DNA of 64,000 nt from the NCBI RefSeq assembly GCF_947498345.1, contig NZ_CANMJY010000009.1, positions 62,001 through 126,000 on the forward strand. Direction: 5' to 3'. A model generated the notes under the pieces. That model searched no databases and had not been told where the DNA came from. It worked only from the letters and a program-made list of their open reading frames with translations. The position numbers were made by a program, and so were the translations under genes. This DNA comes from an uncultured Winogradskyella sp. Its GTDB lineage: Bacteria; Bacteroidota; Bacteroidia; Flavobacteriales; Flavobacteriaceae. Below are positions 26,809 to 35,439 of the stretch, in pieces. Position 1 is the stretch's first letter, and every line of letters begins with the position of its first letter.

Positions 26809-27735
26809 ATGGGTAAATTAGTGATTGTTGGTACAGTAGCTTTTGATGCTATTGAAACCCCTTTTGGTAAAACCGACAAAATTCTTGGGGGTGCTGGTAC
26901 TTTCATAGGCTTAGCTGCTTCAAACTTCAATGTAGATTCTTCTGTAGTTTCAATTGTGGGTGGAGATTTTCCTCAAGAGTATTTAGACCTTATGTCTGAT
27001 AAAAATATTGATGTTTCAGGGATTGAAATCGTAAAAGAAGGAAAAACATTCTTTTGGAGTGGTAAATACCATAACGATATGAATTCGCGAGATACCTTAG
27101 CAACAGAGTTAAATGTATTAGCAGATTTCGAACCTAAAGTGCCTGAAAATTATAAAGATGCCGAAGTAGTTATGTTAGGGAATTTGCACCCATCTGTTCA
27201 AATGAGTGTATTAAACCAAATGGCAACAAAGCCAAAAATTGTAATTCTCGATACAATGAATTTTTGGATGGATTGTGCTTTAGAAGAATTACACAACACA
27301 ATTAAGCATATTGATGTCATTACTATTAATGATGAAGAGGCAAGACAATTAACTGGTGAATATTCGTTAGTGGTTGCAGCAAGAAAGATTCATGAAATGG
27401 GACCAAAATATGTAGTTATTAAAAAAGGGGAACATGGCGCATTATTGTTTCATGATGATAATGTATTCTATGCGCCTGCTTTACCATTAGAAGAAGTATT
27501 TGACCCAACAGGTGCTGGTGATACTTTTGCTGGTGGTTTTGCCGGTTACTTAGCCAAAACTTCTGATTATTCCTTTGAGAATATGAAAAAGGCTGTAATA
27601 TATGGCTCAACCCTTGCGTCCTTCTGTGTAGAAAAGTTTGGTACAGAACGAATGCAAAACCTAACGGCTTCTGAAATACATAAACGTTTAGACCAATTTA
27701 AAAGTCTAACACAATTTGAAATAGAATTAACTTAA
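26809..27735 (+). CDS. PfkB family carbohydrate/nucleoside kinase
   Basis: The 308-aa ribokinase-fold protein starts MGKLVIVGTVAFDAIETPFG with the substrate-side GGAGTFIGLAASNF. It ends with the PfkB signature DPTGAGDTFAGGFAGYLA, which carries the anion hole and catalytic Asp. The phosphorylated substrate is not evident. Its place directly before purF, 42 nt away, hints at a nucleoside or ribose-related role, but that is inference. The cytoplasmic product is followed by a strong terminator hairpin. Confidence 0.9.
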   Translation: MGKLVIVGTVAFDAIETPFGKTDKILGGAGTFIGLAASNFNVDSSVVSIVGGDFPQEYLDLMSDKNIDVSGIEIVKEGKTFFWSGKYHNDMNSRDTLATELNVLADFEPKVPENYKDAEVVMLGNLHPSVQMSVLNQMATKPKIVILDTMNFWMDCALEELHNTIKHIDVITINDEEARQLTGEYSLVVAARKIHEMGPKYVVIKKGEHGALLFHDDNVFYAPALPLEEVFDPTGAGDTFAGGFAGYLAKTSDYSFENMKKAVIYGSTLASFCVEKFGTERMQNLTASEIHKRLDQFKSLTQFEIELT

Positions 27736-27741
27736 AACCTG

Positions 27742-27767
27742 CGCGCTCAAAATTGAGCGCGTTTTTT
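27742..27767 (+). terminator. Intrinsic terminator between PfkB kinase and purF
   Basis: cgcgctcaa pairs with ttgagcgcg around AA and is followed by T6. The GC-rich stem ends only 10 nt before the purF ATG, so it may work as an attenuator for purF, or purF may have a promoter inside the upstream gene. Confidence 0.85.
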
Positions 27768-27777
27768 ATTATATAAC

Positions 27778-29676
27778 ATGAGTGATGCTTTAAAACATGA
27801 GTGTGGGATAGCACTTATTAGACTTTTAAAACCATTAGAATATTATAAAGAGAAATACGGAAGTGCATTTTATGGTGTTAACAAAATGTACTTAATGATG
27901 GAGAAGCAGCACAACCGTGGGCAGGATGGTGCTGGTTTTGCGAGTATTAAATTAGACACCAACCCAGGTGAACGCTACATTAGTAGAGTACGATCTATTG
28001 CTCAGCAACCTATACAAGATATTTTTTCGCAAATTAATGAGCGTATAAACCTAGAGTTAACACAACATCCAAACTATCAAGACGATGTCGCTTTGCAAAA
28101 AAGGCATATTCCCTATGTAGGAGAACTTTTATTGGGTCATGTTCGTTATGGCACTTTTGGAAAAAATAGTGTAGAAAGTGTTCATCCGTTTTTAAGGCAA
28201 AACAACTGGATGCACAGAAACCTCATTGTAGCGGGTAACTTTAATATGACCAATGTAAATGAGCTCTTTGATAACTTGGTTGAAATTGGACAACATCCTA
28301 AAGAAAAAGCTGATACTATTACAGTAATGGAAAAAATAGGTCATTTTTTAGATGATGCTGTTTCTAAAATATATAAAGACCTTAAAAGAGAAGGGTATTC
28401 AAAAATAGAATGCTCTCCTTTAATAGCTGAGCGATTAAAAGTGCACAAAATTTTAAAGCGTGCAGCAAAAAATTGGGATGGTGGCTATGCTATGGCTGGG
28501 TTACTAGGTCACGGTGATTCATTTGTACTGAGAGATCCTGCGGGTATTAGACCTGCTTATTATTATAAAGATGATGAGGTCGTTGTTGTCGCTTCTGAGC
28601 GACCAGTAATACAAACGGTATTTAATGTACCTTTTGAAGATGTTAAGGAGTTAGATCCTGGTCATGCTATTATTACAAAAAAGTCGGGCTCTACTGCTAT
28701 TAAAAAAATATTAGAGCCCCTAGAGCGAAAAGCGTGTTCGTTTGAACGCATTTATTTTTCTAGAGGAAGTGATGCAGAAATTTACGAAGAACGAAAAGAA
28801 CTAGGTAGATTATTAATGCCAAAGGTTCTTGAAGCTATAGATAACGATACAAAGAATACAGTATTTTCTTTTATTCCTAACACAGCCGAAACGTCTTTCT
28901 TTGGAATGATTGATACAGTAGAAGAGCACCTTAATCATAAGAAAACACAAGCCATACTTAAAGGACAAAGGGAGTTGTCAGCTAAGAAAGTTGAAGAAAT
29001 TTTATCCGAAAGACCAAGAATAGAAAAAATAGCAATTAAGGATGTTAAGCTAAGAACCTTCATTACTGAAGACAGTAGTCGAGATGATTTAGTTGCCCAT
29101 GTTTACGATGTTACATATGGTGTTATAAAACCTTCGGATAATTTAGTAATTATTGATGATAGTATTGTTAGGGGAACAACGCTAAAAAAGAGTATCATTA
29201 AAATGATGGATCGTTTAAATCCAAAGAAAATAGTTGTTGTTTCCTCAGCGCCTCAAATTCGCTATCCAGACTGTTATGGTATTGATATGGCTAATCTTGA
29301 AAGCCTTGTCGCCTTTAGAGCAGCTTTAGAACTTTTAAAAGACCATAATAAATACCATATTATAGAAGAGGTTTATCAAAAATGCTTAAAACAAGTACAT
29401 CTAAAAGATAAAAATGTTGTGAACTATGTTAAAGAGGTTTATGATAATTTTACGGATGAACAAATCTCAGGTAAGATTTCAGAATTGCTTAGCGATGAAG
29501 ATGTTAATGCAGAGGTGAAGATTATTTTTCAACCAGTAGATAATCTTCATAAGGCTTGTCCAAAAAACTTGGGCGATTGGTACTTTACAGGTAATTACCC
29601 TACAGTTGGTGGTAATCGAGTAGTCAATAGAGCATTTATTAATTTTTACGAAGGAAATAAAGAACGTGCTTATTAA
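27778..29676 (+). CDS. purF: Amidophosphoribosyltransferase, long Bacteroidota form
   Basis: PurF makes phosphoribosylamine from PRPP and glutamine, the first committed step of purine synthesis. The 632-aa protein has an Ntn glutaminase domain. The presumed nucleophile is Cys9 (KHECGIALIRLL), exposed after removal of an 8-residue propeptide. The domain also has EKQHNRGQDGAG and GHVRYGTFG. The PRPP site is NLVIIDDSIVRGTTLKKS. It is longer than the roughly 500-aa E. coli enzyme because of insertions in both domains. The start codon is 10 nt after a terminator, so transcription needs readthrough or an internal promoter. Confidence 0.94.
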   Translation: MSDALKHECGIALIRLLKPLEYYKEKYGSAFYGVNKMYLMMEKQHNRGQDGAGFASIKLDTNPGERYISRVRSIAQQPIQDIFSQINERINLELTQHPNYQDDVALQKRHIPYVGELLLGHVRYGTFGKNSVESVHPFLRQNNWMHRNLIVAGNFNMTNVNELFDNLVEIGQHPKEKADTITVMEKIGHFLDDAVSKIYKDLKREGYSKIECSPLIAERLKVHKILKRAAKNWDGGYAMAGLLGHGDSFVLRDPAGIRPAYYYKDDEVVVVASERPVIQTVFNVPFEDVKELDPGHAIITKKSGSTAIKKILEPLERKACSFERIYFSRGSDAEIYEERKELGRLLMPKVLEAIDNDTKNTVFSFIPNTAETSFFGMIDTVEEHLNHKKTQAILKGQRELSAKKVEEILSERPRIEKIAIKDVKLRTFITEDSSRDDLVAHVYDVTYGVIKPSDNLVIIDDSIVRGTTLKKSIIKMMDRLNPKKIVVVSSAPQIRYPDCYGIDMANLESLVAFRAALELLKDHNKYHIIEEVYQKCLKQVHLKDKNVVNYVKEVYDNFTDEQISGKISELLSDEDVNAEVKIIFQPVDNLHKACPKNLGDWYFTGNYPTVGGNRVVNRAFINFYEGNKERAY

Positions 29677-29706
29677 TTATCACTCAAATTAACGTTTAAT
29701 CCGAAA

Positions 29707-29744
29707 AAATAGGTATTTCACCCAAGAAATAGGTATTTCATCCA
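29707..29744 (+). repeat. Two tandem palindromic boxes upstream of the small-RNA genes
   Basis: AAATAGGTATTTCACCCA and AAATAGGTATTTCATCCA follow each other with a 20-bp period; each contains the palindrome AAATA-GG-TATTT. They end about 10 nt before the -33 region of the first small-RNA gene, as expected for a tandem activator or repressor site. Confidence 0.6.
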
Positions 29745-29783
29745 TTATATGTATTGTTTTAACAAATAACATTTACATTGGTA

Positions 29784-29857
29784 TCACCATAACATAAGTA
29801 GGTTAAGTTCATGGTAGATTTGGGGCAAAAAAAGGTGAACATTGTTCACCTTTTTTT
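29784..29857 (+). ncRNA. Candidate small RNA, copy 1 of a tandem pair
   Basis: A -7-like box TACATTGG (29774-29781) and a TTG about 17 nt upstream precede a transcript of about 72 nt. The conserved body contains ACCAT...ATGGT arms (potential stem) and GATTTGGGGC. It ends in a terminator hairpin ggtgaac/gttcacc with A7 and T7 tracts (29827-29857). The body is repeated 234 bp downstream with one substitution and one indel in about 57 nt. No conserved reading frame spans both copies. The long gap 29677-30226 otherwise holds only the second copy, tandem boxes upstream and the sod terminator. Confidence 0.7.
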
Positions 29858-30017
29858 ATAGATATAATTAAAGTAAAACTTTAAGTAAATTAAAAGTTGT
29901 TAGTCTTGTTTCATAGCTAAAGCTAGTTTAATCATAGAGGTTTCCACGCTTAGACTAATATATAGGTCGTTTATCCAATAAATTTACGAGTTAAAATAAT
30001 GTAAACTTATATTTGAC

Positions 30018-30091
30018 TCACCATAACATAAGTAGGTTAAGTTTATGGTAGATTTGGGGCAAAAAAGGTGAACTCTCTGTTCACCTTTTTT
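30018..30091 (+). ncRNA. Candidate small RNA, copy 2 of a tandem pair
   Basis: A perfect -7 box TATATTTG (30008-30015) directly precedes the repeat body. The terminator stem GGTGAAC/GTTCACC is identical to that of copy 1, but the loop differs (tctct against att), as expected when an RNA hairpin is conserved. The predicted transcript is about 70 nt. An ATGG-initiated frame is 8 codons here against 16 in copy 1 and runs into the terminator, so coding is unlikely. A further 7-bp hairpin (ATACCAG/CTGGTAT, about 30097-30119) lies just downstream without a T-tract. Confidence 0.72.
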
Positions 30092-30166
30092 CATTTTATA
30101 CCAGTGTTAGGCTGGTATCTTTCATTTTAGCTTTTCTTATTTTTAAATCTTAAAAACACTCAAAAT

Positions 30167-30202
30167 AATAAAATCCAAGCCTATACAAGCTTGGATTTTA
30201 TT
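30167..30202. terminator. Bidirectional terminator downstream of superoxide dismutase
   Basis: A 14-bp perfect stem AATAAAATCCAAGC/GCTTGGATTTTATT with an 8-nt loop lies 25 nt beyond the sod stop on the minus strand. It separates sod from the small-RNA genes. Confidence 0.85.
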
Positions 30203-30226
30203 TCTATAATAGTAAGTTCTTAAACT

Positions 30227-30835
30227 TTATTTAGCTTCAGCATAACGTCTTTCAACTTCATTCCAATTGATTACTTTAAAGAAAGCGTCTATATAGTCAG
30301 GTCTTCTATTTTGGTAATTTAAGTAATAAGCGTGTTCCCAAACATCTAAGCCTAAAATTGGTGTGCCACCACATGTAACACCAGGCATTAATGGGTTATC
30401 TTGATTTGGCGTAGAACACACTTCTACTTTTCCTCCTTTATGTACACACAACCAAGCCCATCCAGAACCAAATTGTGTTGCAGCTGCCTTAGAAAAAGCC
30501 TCAACAAATGCCTCTTTAGATCCAAACTCAGCTTCTATGGCATCTTTTAAATCTCCTGAAAGATAACCTCGGTCTTCTGGATTCATCACTTCCCAAAACA
30601 ATGAATGATTGTAAAAACCGCCACCATTATTTCTCACACCAGAATTACTCATGTCTAGATTGGTCAAAATATCTTTAATAGATTTCCCTTCCAAATCTGT
30701 TCCTTCAATCGCTGCATTCAATTTTGTTGTATATCCATTATGATGCTTAGAATGATGTATTTCCATAGTGCGTGCGTCAATATGAGGTTCTAAAGCATCG
30801 TATGCGTATTTTAATTTTGGTAGTTCAAAAGCCAT
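30227..30835 (-). CDS. Superoxide dismutase (Fe/Mn family)
   Basis: The 202-aa enzyme dismutates superoxide to H2O2 and O2. Metal ligands are visible: His27 (MEIHHSKHH), His77 (FYNHSLFW), Asp164 and His168 (LDVWEHAYY). It has GSGWAWL and no signal peptide, so it is cytoplasmic. Iron, manganese or cambialistic use cannot be decided from these motifs. It is transcribed alone between a -7/-33 promoter and a bidirectional terminator. Confidence 0.97.
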   Translation of the reverse strand: MAFELPKLKYAYDALEPHIDARTMEIHHSKHHNGYTTKLNAAIEGTDLEGKSIKDILTNLDMSNSGVRNNGGGFYNHSLFWEVMNPEDRGYLSGDLKDAIEAEFGSKEAFVEAFSKAAATQFGSGWAWLCVHKGGKVEVCSTPNQDNPLMPGVTCGGTPILGLDVWEHAYYLNYQNRRPDYIDAFFKVINWNEVERRYAEAK

Positions 30836-30872
30836 GATATTTATGTTTTAGTGTTAAAAAATTAAATTTTAA

Positions 30873-30906
30873 CAAAATTACAATTTTGAAAACAAGATTT
30901 TCCAAA
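30873..30906 (-). promoter_or_regulatory. Promoter of superoxide dismutase
   Basis: On the minus strand: TTTG, 22 nt, TAATTTTG. The -7 box is exact; the spacing is slightly longer than the usual 19. It lies about 38 nt before the sod ATG. Confidence 0.5.
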
Positions 30907-30949
30907 TTAATTATTAAGATTACCTATTTTGGTATAAAATTTATCTTTT

Positions 30950-33900
30950 TTGCAAAATTCAGCTTTTAAAATATATAATGCTTCCGCAGGTAGTGGTAAA
31001 ACATTTACGCTAGCGAAATCTTATATTAAAATATTGGTAGCCGCTAAAAATTATGACCAGTTTAAATCTATTCTTGCGATAACATTTACTAACAAAGCGG
31101 TTGGTGAAATGAAAGCTCGCATTATTAATATGTTAATAGGCTTTGCTTTAGAAGAAAGTTTTAGTGCTCCTCATCCTATGTTTACAGCCATATGCGATGA
31201 AATGTCTATAACACCTAAATACCTTCATGATAAATCCAAACATATACTTAAACATATTATCCACAACTATGGCGCTTTTGATATTTCTACGATAGATGGT
31301 TTTACGCATCGGGTTATTAGAACCTTTGCTCACGATCTTCAGCTTTCTGTAAACTTTGAGGTAGAGCTCGATCAAGAGCGATTGCTAAACGAAGCTGTTG
31401 ATAGTTTAATAGCAAAAGCAGGAAGTGATGATCAACTCACCCAAGTACTTGTTGATTTTGCAATTGAAAAAGCAGATGATGATAAAAGCTGGGATATCAG
31501 TTACGATTTCAATAAAATCGCAAAGCTTCTGGTAAGCGAAAATGATTTACCAGCGATTGAGACTTTAAAAGATAAAACGTTTGAAGATTTTAAGCAATTA
31601 AAATATCAATTAGTAAGTAAGATTGAGGTGTTAGAAAAAGAAATTAAAAAGACTGCTGATAATGTATTAAAATTAATAGAAACGTGTAATCTACAATTTG
31701 ATGATTTTAATAGAAAATCGCTTCCTAACCATTTTAAAAACCTAAGCCAAAACAAAATTGATATAAGCTTTAATACGTCTTGGCAAAACGATTTAATAGA
31801 AGGCAATGTACTTTCTCCAAAACGAGTTACAGATACTATAGCGTCTATTATTGAGAATATTCAGCCAAACCTGGCGGAAGCCTTTCTTAAAACCAAATCT
31901 TTGGTTTATGAACTAAAGTTAAAAAAAGGATTTTATAAACATATTACACCACTTTCTGTTTTAAATGCAATTAAAAATGAATTAAATGCATTAAAGGAAG
32001 ACCAAAATAAAATGCTTATCTCTGAGTTTAATAAAATTATAAGTGCAGAGATAAAAGACCAACCAACTCCATTTATTTATGAACGTCTGGGAGAAAAATT
32101 TAAGCACTATTTTATAGATGAATTTCAGGATACATCAAAAAAGCAATGGGAGAATTTAGTTCCCCTTTTAGATAATGCCTTATCCGCTTCAAACGGTTCT
32201 GCGATGATAGTTGGAGATGCTAAACAAGCTATTTACAGGTGGCGCGGAGGTGAAGCGGAGCAATTTATGGATCTTTACAACCAAGTACAAAATCCGTTTC
32301 AGATTGAAGCCGAAATATTAGCACTTGACACCAATTATAGAAGCGCAAAAGCGATTATAAAATTTAACAATGCGTTCTTTAAATATTTAGGCGAAAATTA
32401 TTTAACAGATAAGGACTATGGGAAGCTTTACGAAACTGCAAAACAAAAAGCAAAAAGAGATATAGAAGGCTACGTTAATTTCACGTTTTTAGAAACTGAA
32501 AAAAATGAGGATAATACTGAGCTATATACTTCTAAAGTTTTTAAAACCATTGAAGAATGTCAAAAAAATGGCTTTGCTTTAAATGATATTTGTGTTATTG
32601 TTAGGAAAAGAAAAGAAGGTATTACTATTGCTAATTATCTTAGTGAAAAAGGTATTAGAATCACTTCTTCAGAAACCTTGCTTTTAAAGAATTCAGATAA
32701 AATTAATTTTATTGATTCGTTTTTAAAGCTATTAATTCAGCCTAATAATGATTTGTTAAAAATCAAAGTCTTGTCGTTTTTAGCAGAGAAAAATAAGATT
32801 GAAGACAAGCACACCTTCTTTGTAAAACACCTAAAGACAAATCTTAATGATATGTTTGAAAGTCTTAAGGCTATAAATGTTATAATTCATAAAAATAAGT
32901 TACTTCGATTACCGCTTTACGAACTTGTTGAGCACCTTCTAAGAGTTTTTAATCTTCATAATGCTTCTGATGCTTACCTTCAGTTTTATATGGATGCTGT
33001 CTTAGAGTTTACACAAAAACAAAATTCAGATTTAGCCGCTTTTTTAGAGTATTTTGAAAAGAAAAAAGATAGCCTTAGTGTCATTTCAACAAATGATATG
33101 AATGCGGTAAAAATAATGACAATCCATAAGTCTAAAGGGCTTGAGTTTCCTGTTGTGATTTTCCCTTTTGCAGACCTTAACATTTATAGAGAATTAGAAC
33201 CTAAAGTCTGGTTTTCTGTTGAAAAAGATATGCATCACAATTTCGAAACTTTACTTCTTAATTATAATAAAGATCTAGAGTATTTTGGTAATGTTGGTAA
33301 ACAGCTATACGATACTCGTCAATCGCAATTAGAGTTAGATAACATCAATTTATTATATGTTGTTTTAACCAGATCTGTTGAGCAGCTATACGTAATTTCA
33401 AAAAAAGATATCAATTCAAAAGGAGAAGCCAATGTTAGCACATATTCAGGAATGTTTATTTCCTACCTACAAAATATAGGCAAATGGAGAGATAACAAAT
33501 TAACTTATAGCTTTGGCAAATTAACCTCAAAAAATCACAAACAAGAAAAAGAAGAGATATCTAAACTACTCAAAATTATCTCAGTACCTAAAGAAGCTCA
33601 TAATCTAAATATCATTACAAAATCTGGATTGTTATGGGACACTAAACAACAAAGCGCAATAGAGCGTGGTAATTTAGTGCATTTCATTATGTCAAAGATT
33701 AAAACAATCGAAGATATTGATTTTACATTCAATGATTTGGTCGCTTCTGGAGAGGTTTCAAAGAGTTATATGACGGAATTAAAACTATTAGTGCTAAAGG
33801 TAATTGAACACCCAAAACTAGAGCCATATTTTAAAGATAATTTTAAGATCTATAATGAAAGAGATATCATTACCAGCACGGGCCAACTATTGAGACCAGA

Positions 33901-34081
33901 TCGTTTAAATATCAGTTCAAACAATGAAGCTGTAATCATAGATTATAAAACTGGAGAACAAAAACCATCACATAGATTACAGCTTAATAAATACGAAACT
34001 GTTTTAAATGAAATGAATATGAAAGTTATGCGCAAAATTTTGGTTTACATAAATGATACTATTGATGTCATTGAAGTCTAA
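30950..34081 (+). CDS. addA: AddA-like UvrD helicase/nuclease
   Basis: The 1043-aa protein starts at TTG (MQNSAFKIYNASAGSGKT, Walker A). It carries superfamily 1 helicase motifs: AITFTNKAVGEMKAR, IDEFQDTS, GDAKQAIYRWRGG, LDTNYRS, TIHKSKGLEFPVV and LLYVVLTRS. The C-terminal 120 residues form a RecB-type nuclease (RGNLVHFIM, LRPDRL, IIDYKTG). With AddB, about 3 kb downstream on the same strand, it should process double-strand breaks for recombination. The two subunits are split by kbl and an ompA gene, unlike the adjacent addBA of many Firmicutes. Confidence 0.92.
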   Translation: MQNSAFKIYNASAGSGKTFTLAKSYIKILVAAKNYDQFKSILAITFTNKAVGEMKARIINMLIGFALEESFSAPHPMFTAICDEMSITPKYLHDKSKHILKHIIHNYGAFDISTIDGFTHRVIRTFAHDLQLSVNFEVELDQERLLNEAVDSLIAKAGSDDQLTQVLVDFAIEKADDDKSWDISYDFNKIAKLLVSENDLPAIETLKDKTFEDFKQLKYQLVSKIEVLEKEIKKTADNVLKLIETCNLQFDDFNRKSLPNHFKNLSQNKIDISFNTSWQNDLIEGNVLSPKRVTDTIASIIENIQPNLAEAFLKTKSLVYELKLKKGFYKHITPLSVLNAIKNELNALKEDQNKMLISEFNKIISAEIKDQPTPFIYERLGEKFKHYFIDEFQDTSKKQWENLVPLLDNALSASNGSAMIVGDAKQAIYRWRGGEAEQFMDLYNQVQNPFQIEAEILALDTNYRSAKAIIKFNNAFFKYLGENYLTDKDYGKLYETAKQKAKRDIEGYVNFTFLETEKNEDNTELYTSKVFKTIEECQKNGFALNDICVIVRKRKEGITIANYLSEKGIRITSSETLLLKNSDKINFIDSFLKLLIQPNNDLLKIKVLSFLAEKNKIEDKHTFFVKHLKTNLNDMFESLKAINVIIHKNKLLRLPLYELVEHLLRVFNLHNASDAYLQFYMDAVLEFTQKQNSDLAAFLEYFEKKKDSLSVISTNDMNAVKIMTIHKSKGLEFPVVIFPFADLNIYRELEPKVWFSVEKDMHHNFETLLLNYNKDLEYFGNVGKQLYDTRQSQLELDNINLLYVVLTRSVEQLYVISKKDINSKGEANVSTYSGMFISYLQNIGKWRDNKLTYSFGKLTSKNHKQEKEEISKLLKIISVPKEAHNLNIITKSGLLWDTKQQSAIERGNLVHFIMSKIKTIEDIDFTFNDLVASGEVSKSYMTELKLLVLKVIEHPKLEPYFKDNFKIYNERDIITSTGQLLRPDRLNISSNNEAVIIDYKTGEQKPSHRLQLNKYETVLNEMNMKVMRKILVYINDTIDVIEV

Positions 34082-34100
34082 TTTTTACATAGTATCTTTG
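34070..34100 (+). promoter_or_regulatory. Promoter of kbl
   Basis: ATTG, exactly 19 nt, then TATCTTTG: an exact -7 box and near-exact -33 box at consensus spacing. It overlaps the end of addA and ends 21 nt before the kbl ATG. Confidence 0.7.
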
Positions 34101-34121
34101 TTGTAACTAACACAAAAAATC

Positions 34122-35315
34122 ATGTACGGAAATATAAAAATACATCTACAACAAGAAATAGAATCCATTAAAGAAGCAGGGCTTTTTAAAGAAGAACGTA
34201 TTATAACCTCACCTCAAGGTGCTGAAATTACACTAAGTACAGGACAAAAAGTTTTAAATTTCTGCGCTAATAATTACTTAGGCTTATCATCACACCCAGA
34301 TGTAATACAAGCGGCAAAGGATACAATGGATTCTCATGGATATGGGATGTCTTCGGTACGATTTATTTGTGGCACACAAGATATACATAAGGAATTAGAG
34401 CAAAAAATTGCTGCTTTTTATGGTACAGAAGATACTATATTATACGCAGCAGCTTTTGATGCTAATGGTGGTGTTTTTGAACCGCTATTAACTAAGGAAG
34501 ACGCTATTATTTCAGATGCGCTAAATCACGCTTCAATTATTGACGGTGTAAGACTATGTAAAGCAGCTCGATATCGTTATCAAAATAATGATATGATAGA
34601 TTTAGAAAAACAACTTATTGCTGCTAATGAAAATGGTACGCGTTTCAAAATAATAGTTACAGATGGGGTGTTTTCTATGGATGGCTTGGTAGCACCATTG
34701 GATAAAATCTGTGATTTAGCTGATCGATATGATGCTATGGTAATGATAGACGAGTGCCATGCTACAGGCTTTATAGGCGAAACAGGTATCGGTACATTAG
34801 AAGAAAAAGGGGTTCTGGGAAGAATTGATATTATTACTGGTACTTTAGGTAAAGCAATGGGTGGTGCTATGGGGGGTTATACTACCGCCAAAAAAGAGAT
34901 TATTGAAATTTTACGTCAACGTTCTAGACCTTATTTGTTTTCAAACTCGTTAGCGCCTGCAATTGTAGGAGCATCTATCAAAGTTTTTGATATGCTCAAA
35001 AAAGACACTTCATTAAGAGATAAAGTAGATTGGAATACAAAATATTTCAAAAAAGGAATGAAAGATGCAGGTTTTGATATTGTTGATGGGGATTCTGCAA
35101 TTGTACCAGTGATGTTATATGATGCTAAATTGTCTCAAACTATGGCAAATATGTTATTAGATGAAGGGGTGTATGTGATAGGTTTCTTTTATCCTGTGGT
35201 GCCTAAAGAAAAAGCAAGAATTAGAGTACAATTATCTGCAGCACATAATAAAGACCAACTAGATAAAGCAATTTCAGCCTTTATCAAGGTAGGGAAAACA
35301 TTAGAAATTATTTAA
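34122..35315 (+). CDS. kbl: Glycine C-acetyltransferase (2-amino-3-ketobutyrate CoA ligase)
   Basis: The 397-aa PLP enzyme of the alpha-oxoamine synthase family splits 2-amino-3-ketobutyrate with CoA to glycine and acetyl-CoA in threonine breakdown. Seen: [43 protein letters not shown] with the PLP-pairing Asp, and the Schiff-base Lys in [14 protein letters not shown]. No threonine dehydrogenase gene is in the window. It has its own promoter inside the addA end. Confidence 0.96.
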   Translation: MYGNIKIHLQQEIESIKEAGLFKEERIITSPQGAEITLSTGQKVLNFCANNYLGLSSHPDVIQAAKDTMDSHGYGMSSVRFICGTQDIHKELEQKIAAFYGTEDTILYAAAFDANGGVFEPLLTKEDAIISDALNHASIIDGVRLCKAARYRYQNNDMIDLEKQLIAANENGTRFKIIVTDGVFSMDGLVAPLDKICDLADRYDAMVMIDECHATGFIGETGIGTLEEKGVLGRIDIITGTLGKAMGGAMGGYTTAKKEIIEILRQRSRPYLFSNSLAPAIVGASIKVFDMLKKDTSLRDKVDWNTKYFKKGMKDAGFDIVDGDSAIVPVMLYDAKLSQTMANMLLDEGVYVIGFFYPVVPKEKARIRVQLSAAHNKDQLDKAISAFIKVGKTLEII

Positions 35316-35361
35316 AATGGTTACAAACTCGCTATTTTAGGGCGATATAACAATATTTTTA

Positions 35362-35369
35362 TATATTTG
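35362..35369 (+). promoter_or_regulatory. Putative -7 box of the ompA-family promoter
   Basis: TATATTTG is an exact TAnnTTTG match, 70 nt before the ATG, implying a leader of about 65 nt as is common for major outer-membrane protein mRNAs. The -33 region is not convincing. Confidence 0.45.
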
Positions 35370-35439
35370 TCTTTGTTAATAGTATTTAACAACTTACATT
35401 TGTCAACAATTAACACTTAAAATTAAAATTAATTAGAAT

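Noticed and set aside
29811-29861. Short frame starting ATGGTAGATTTG inside the small-RNA repeat as a micro-protein
   Set aside because: The frame is 16 codons in copy 1 but 8 in copy 2 because of an indel, and it runs through the terminator hairpin, so it is not conserved as protein.
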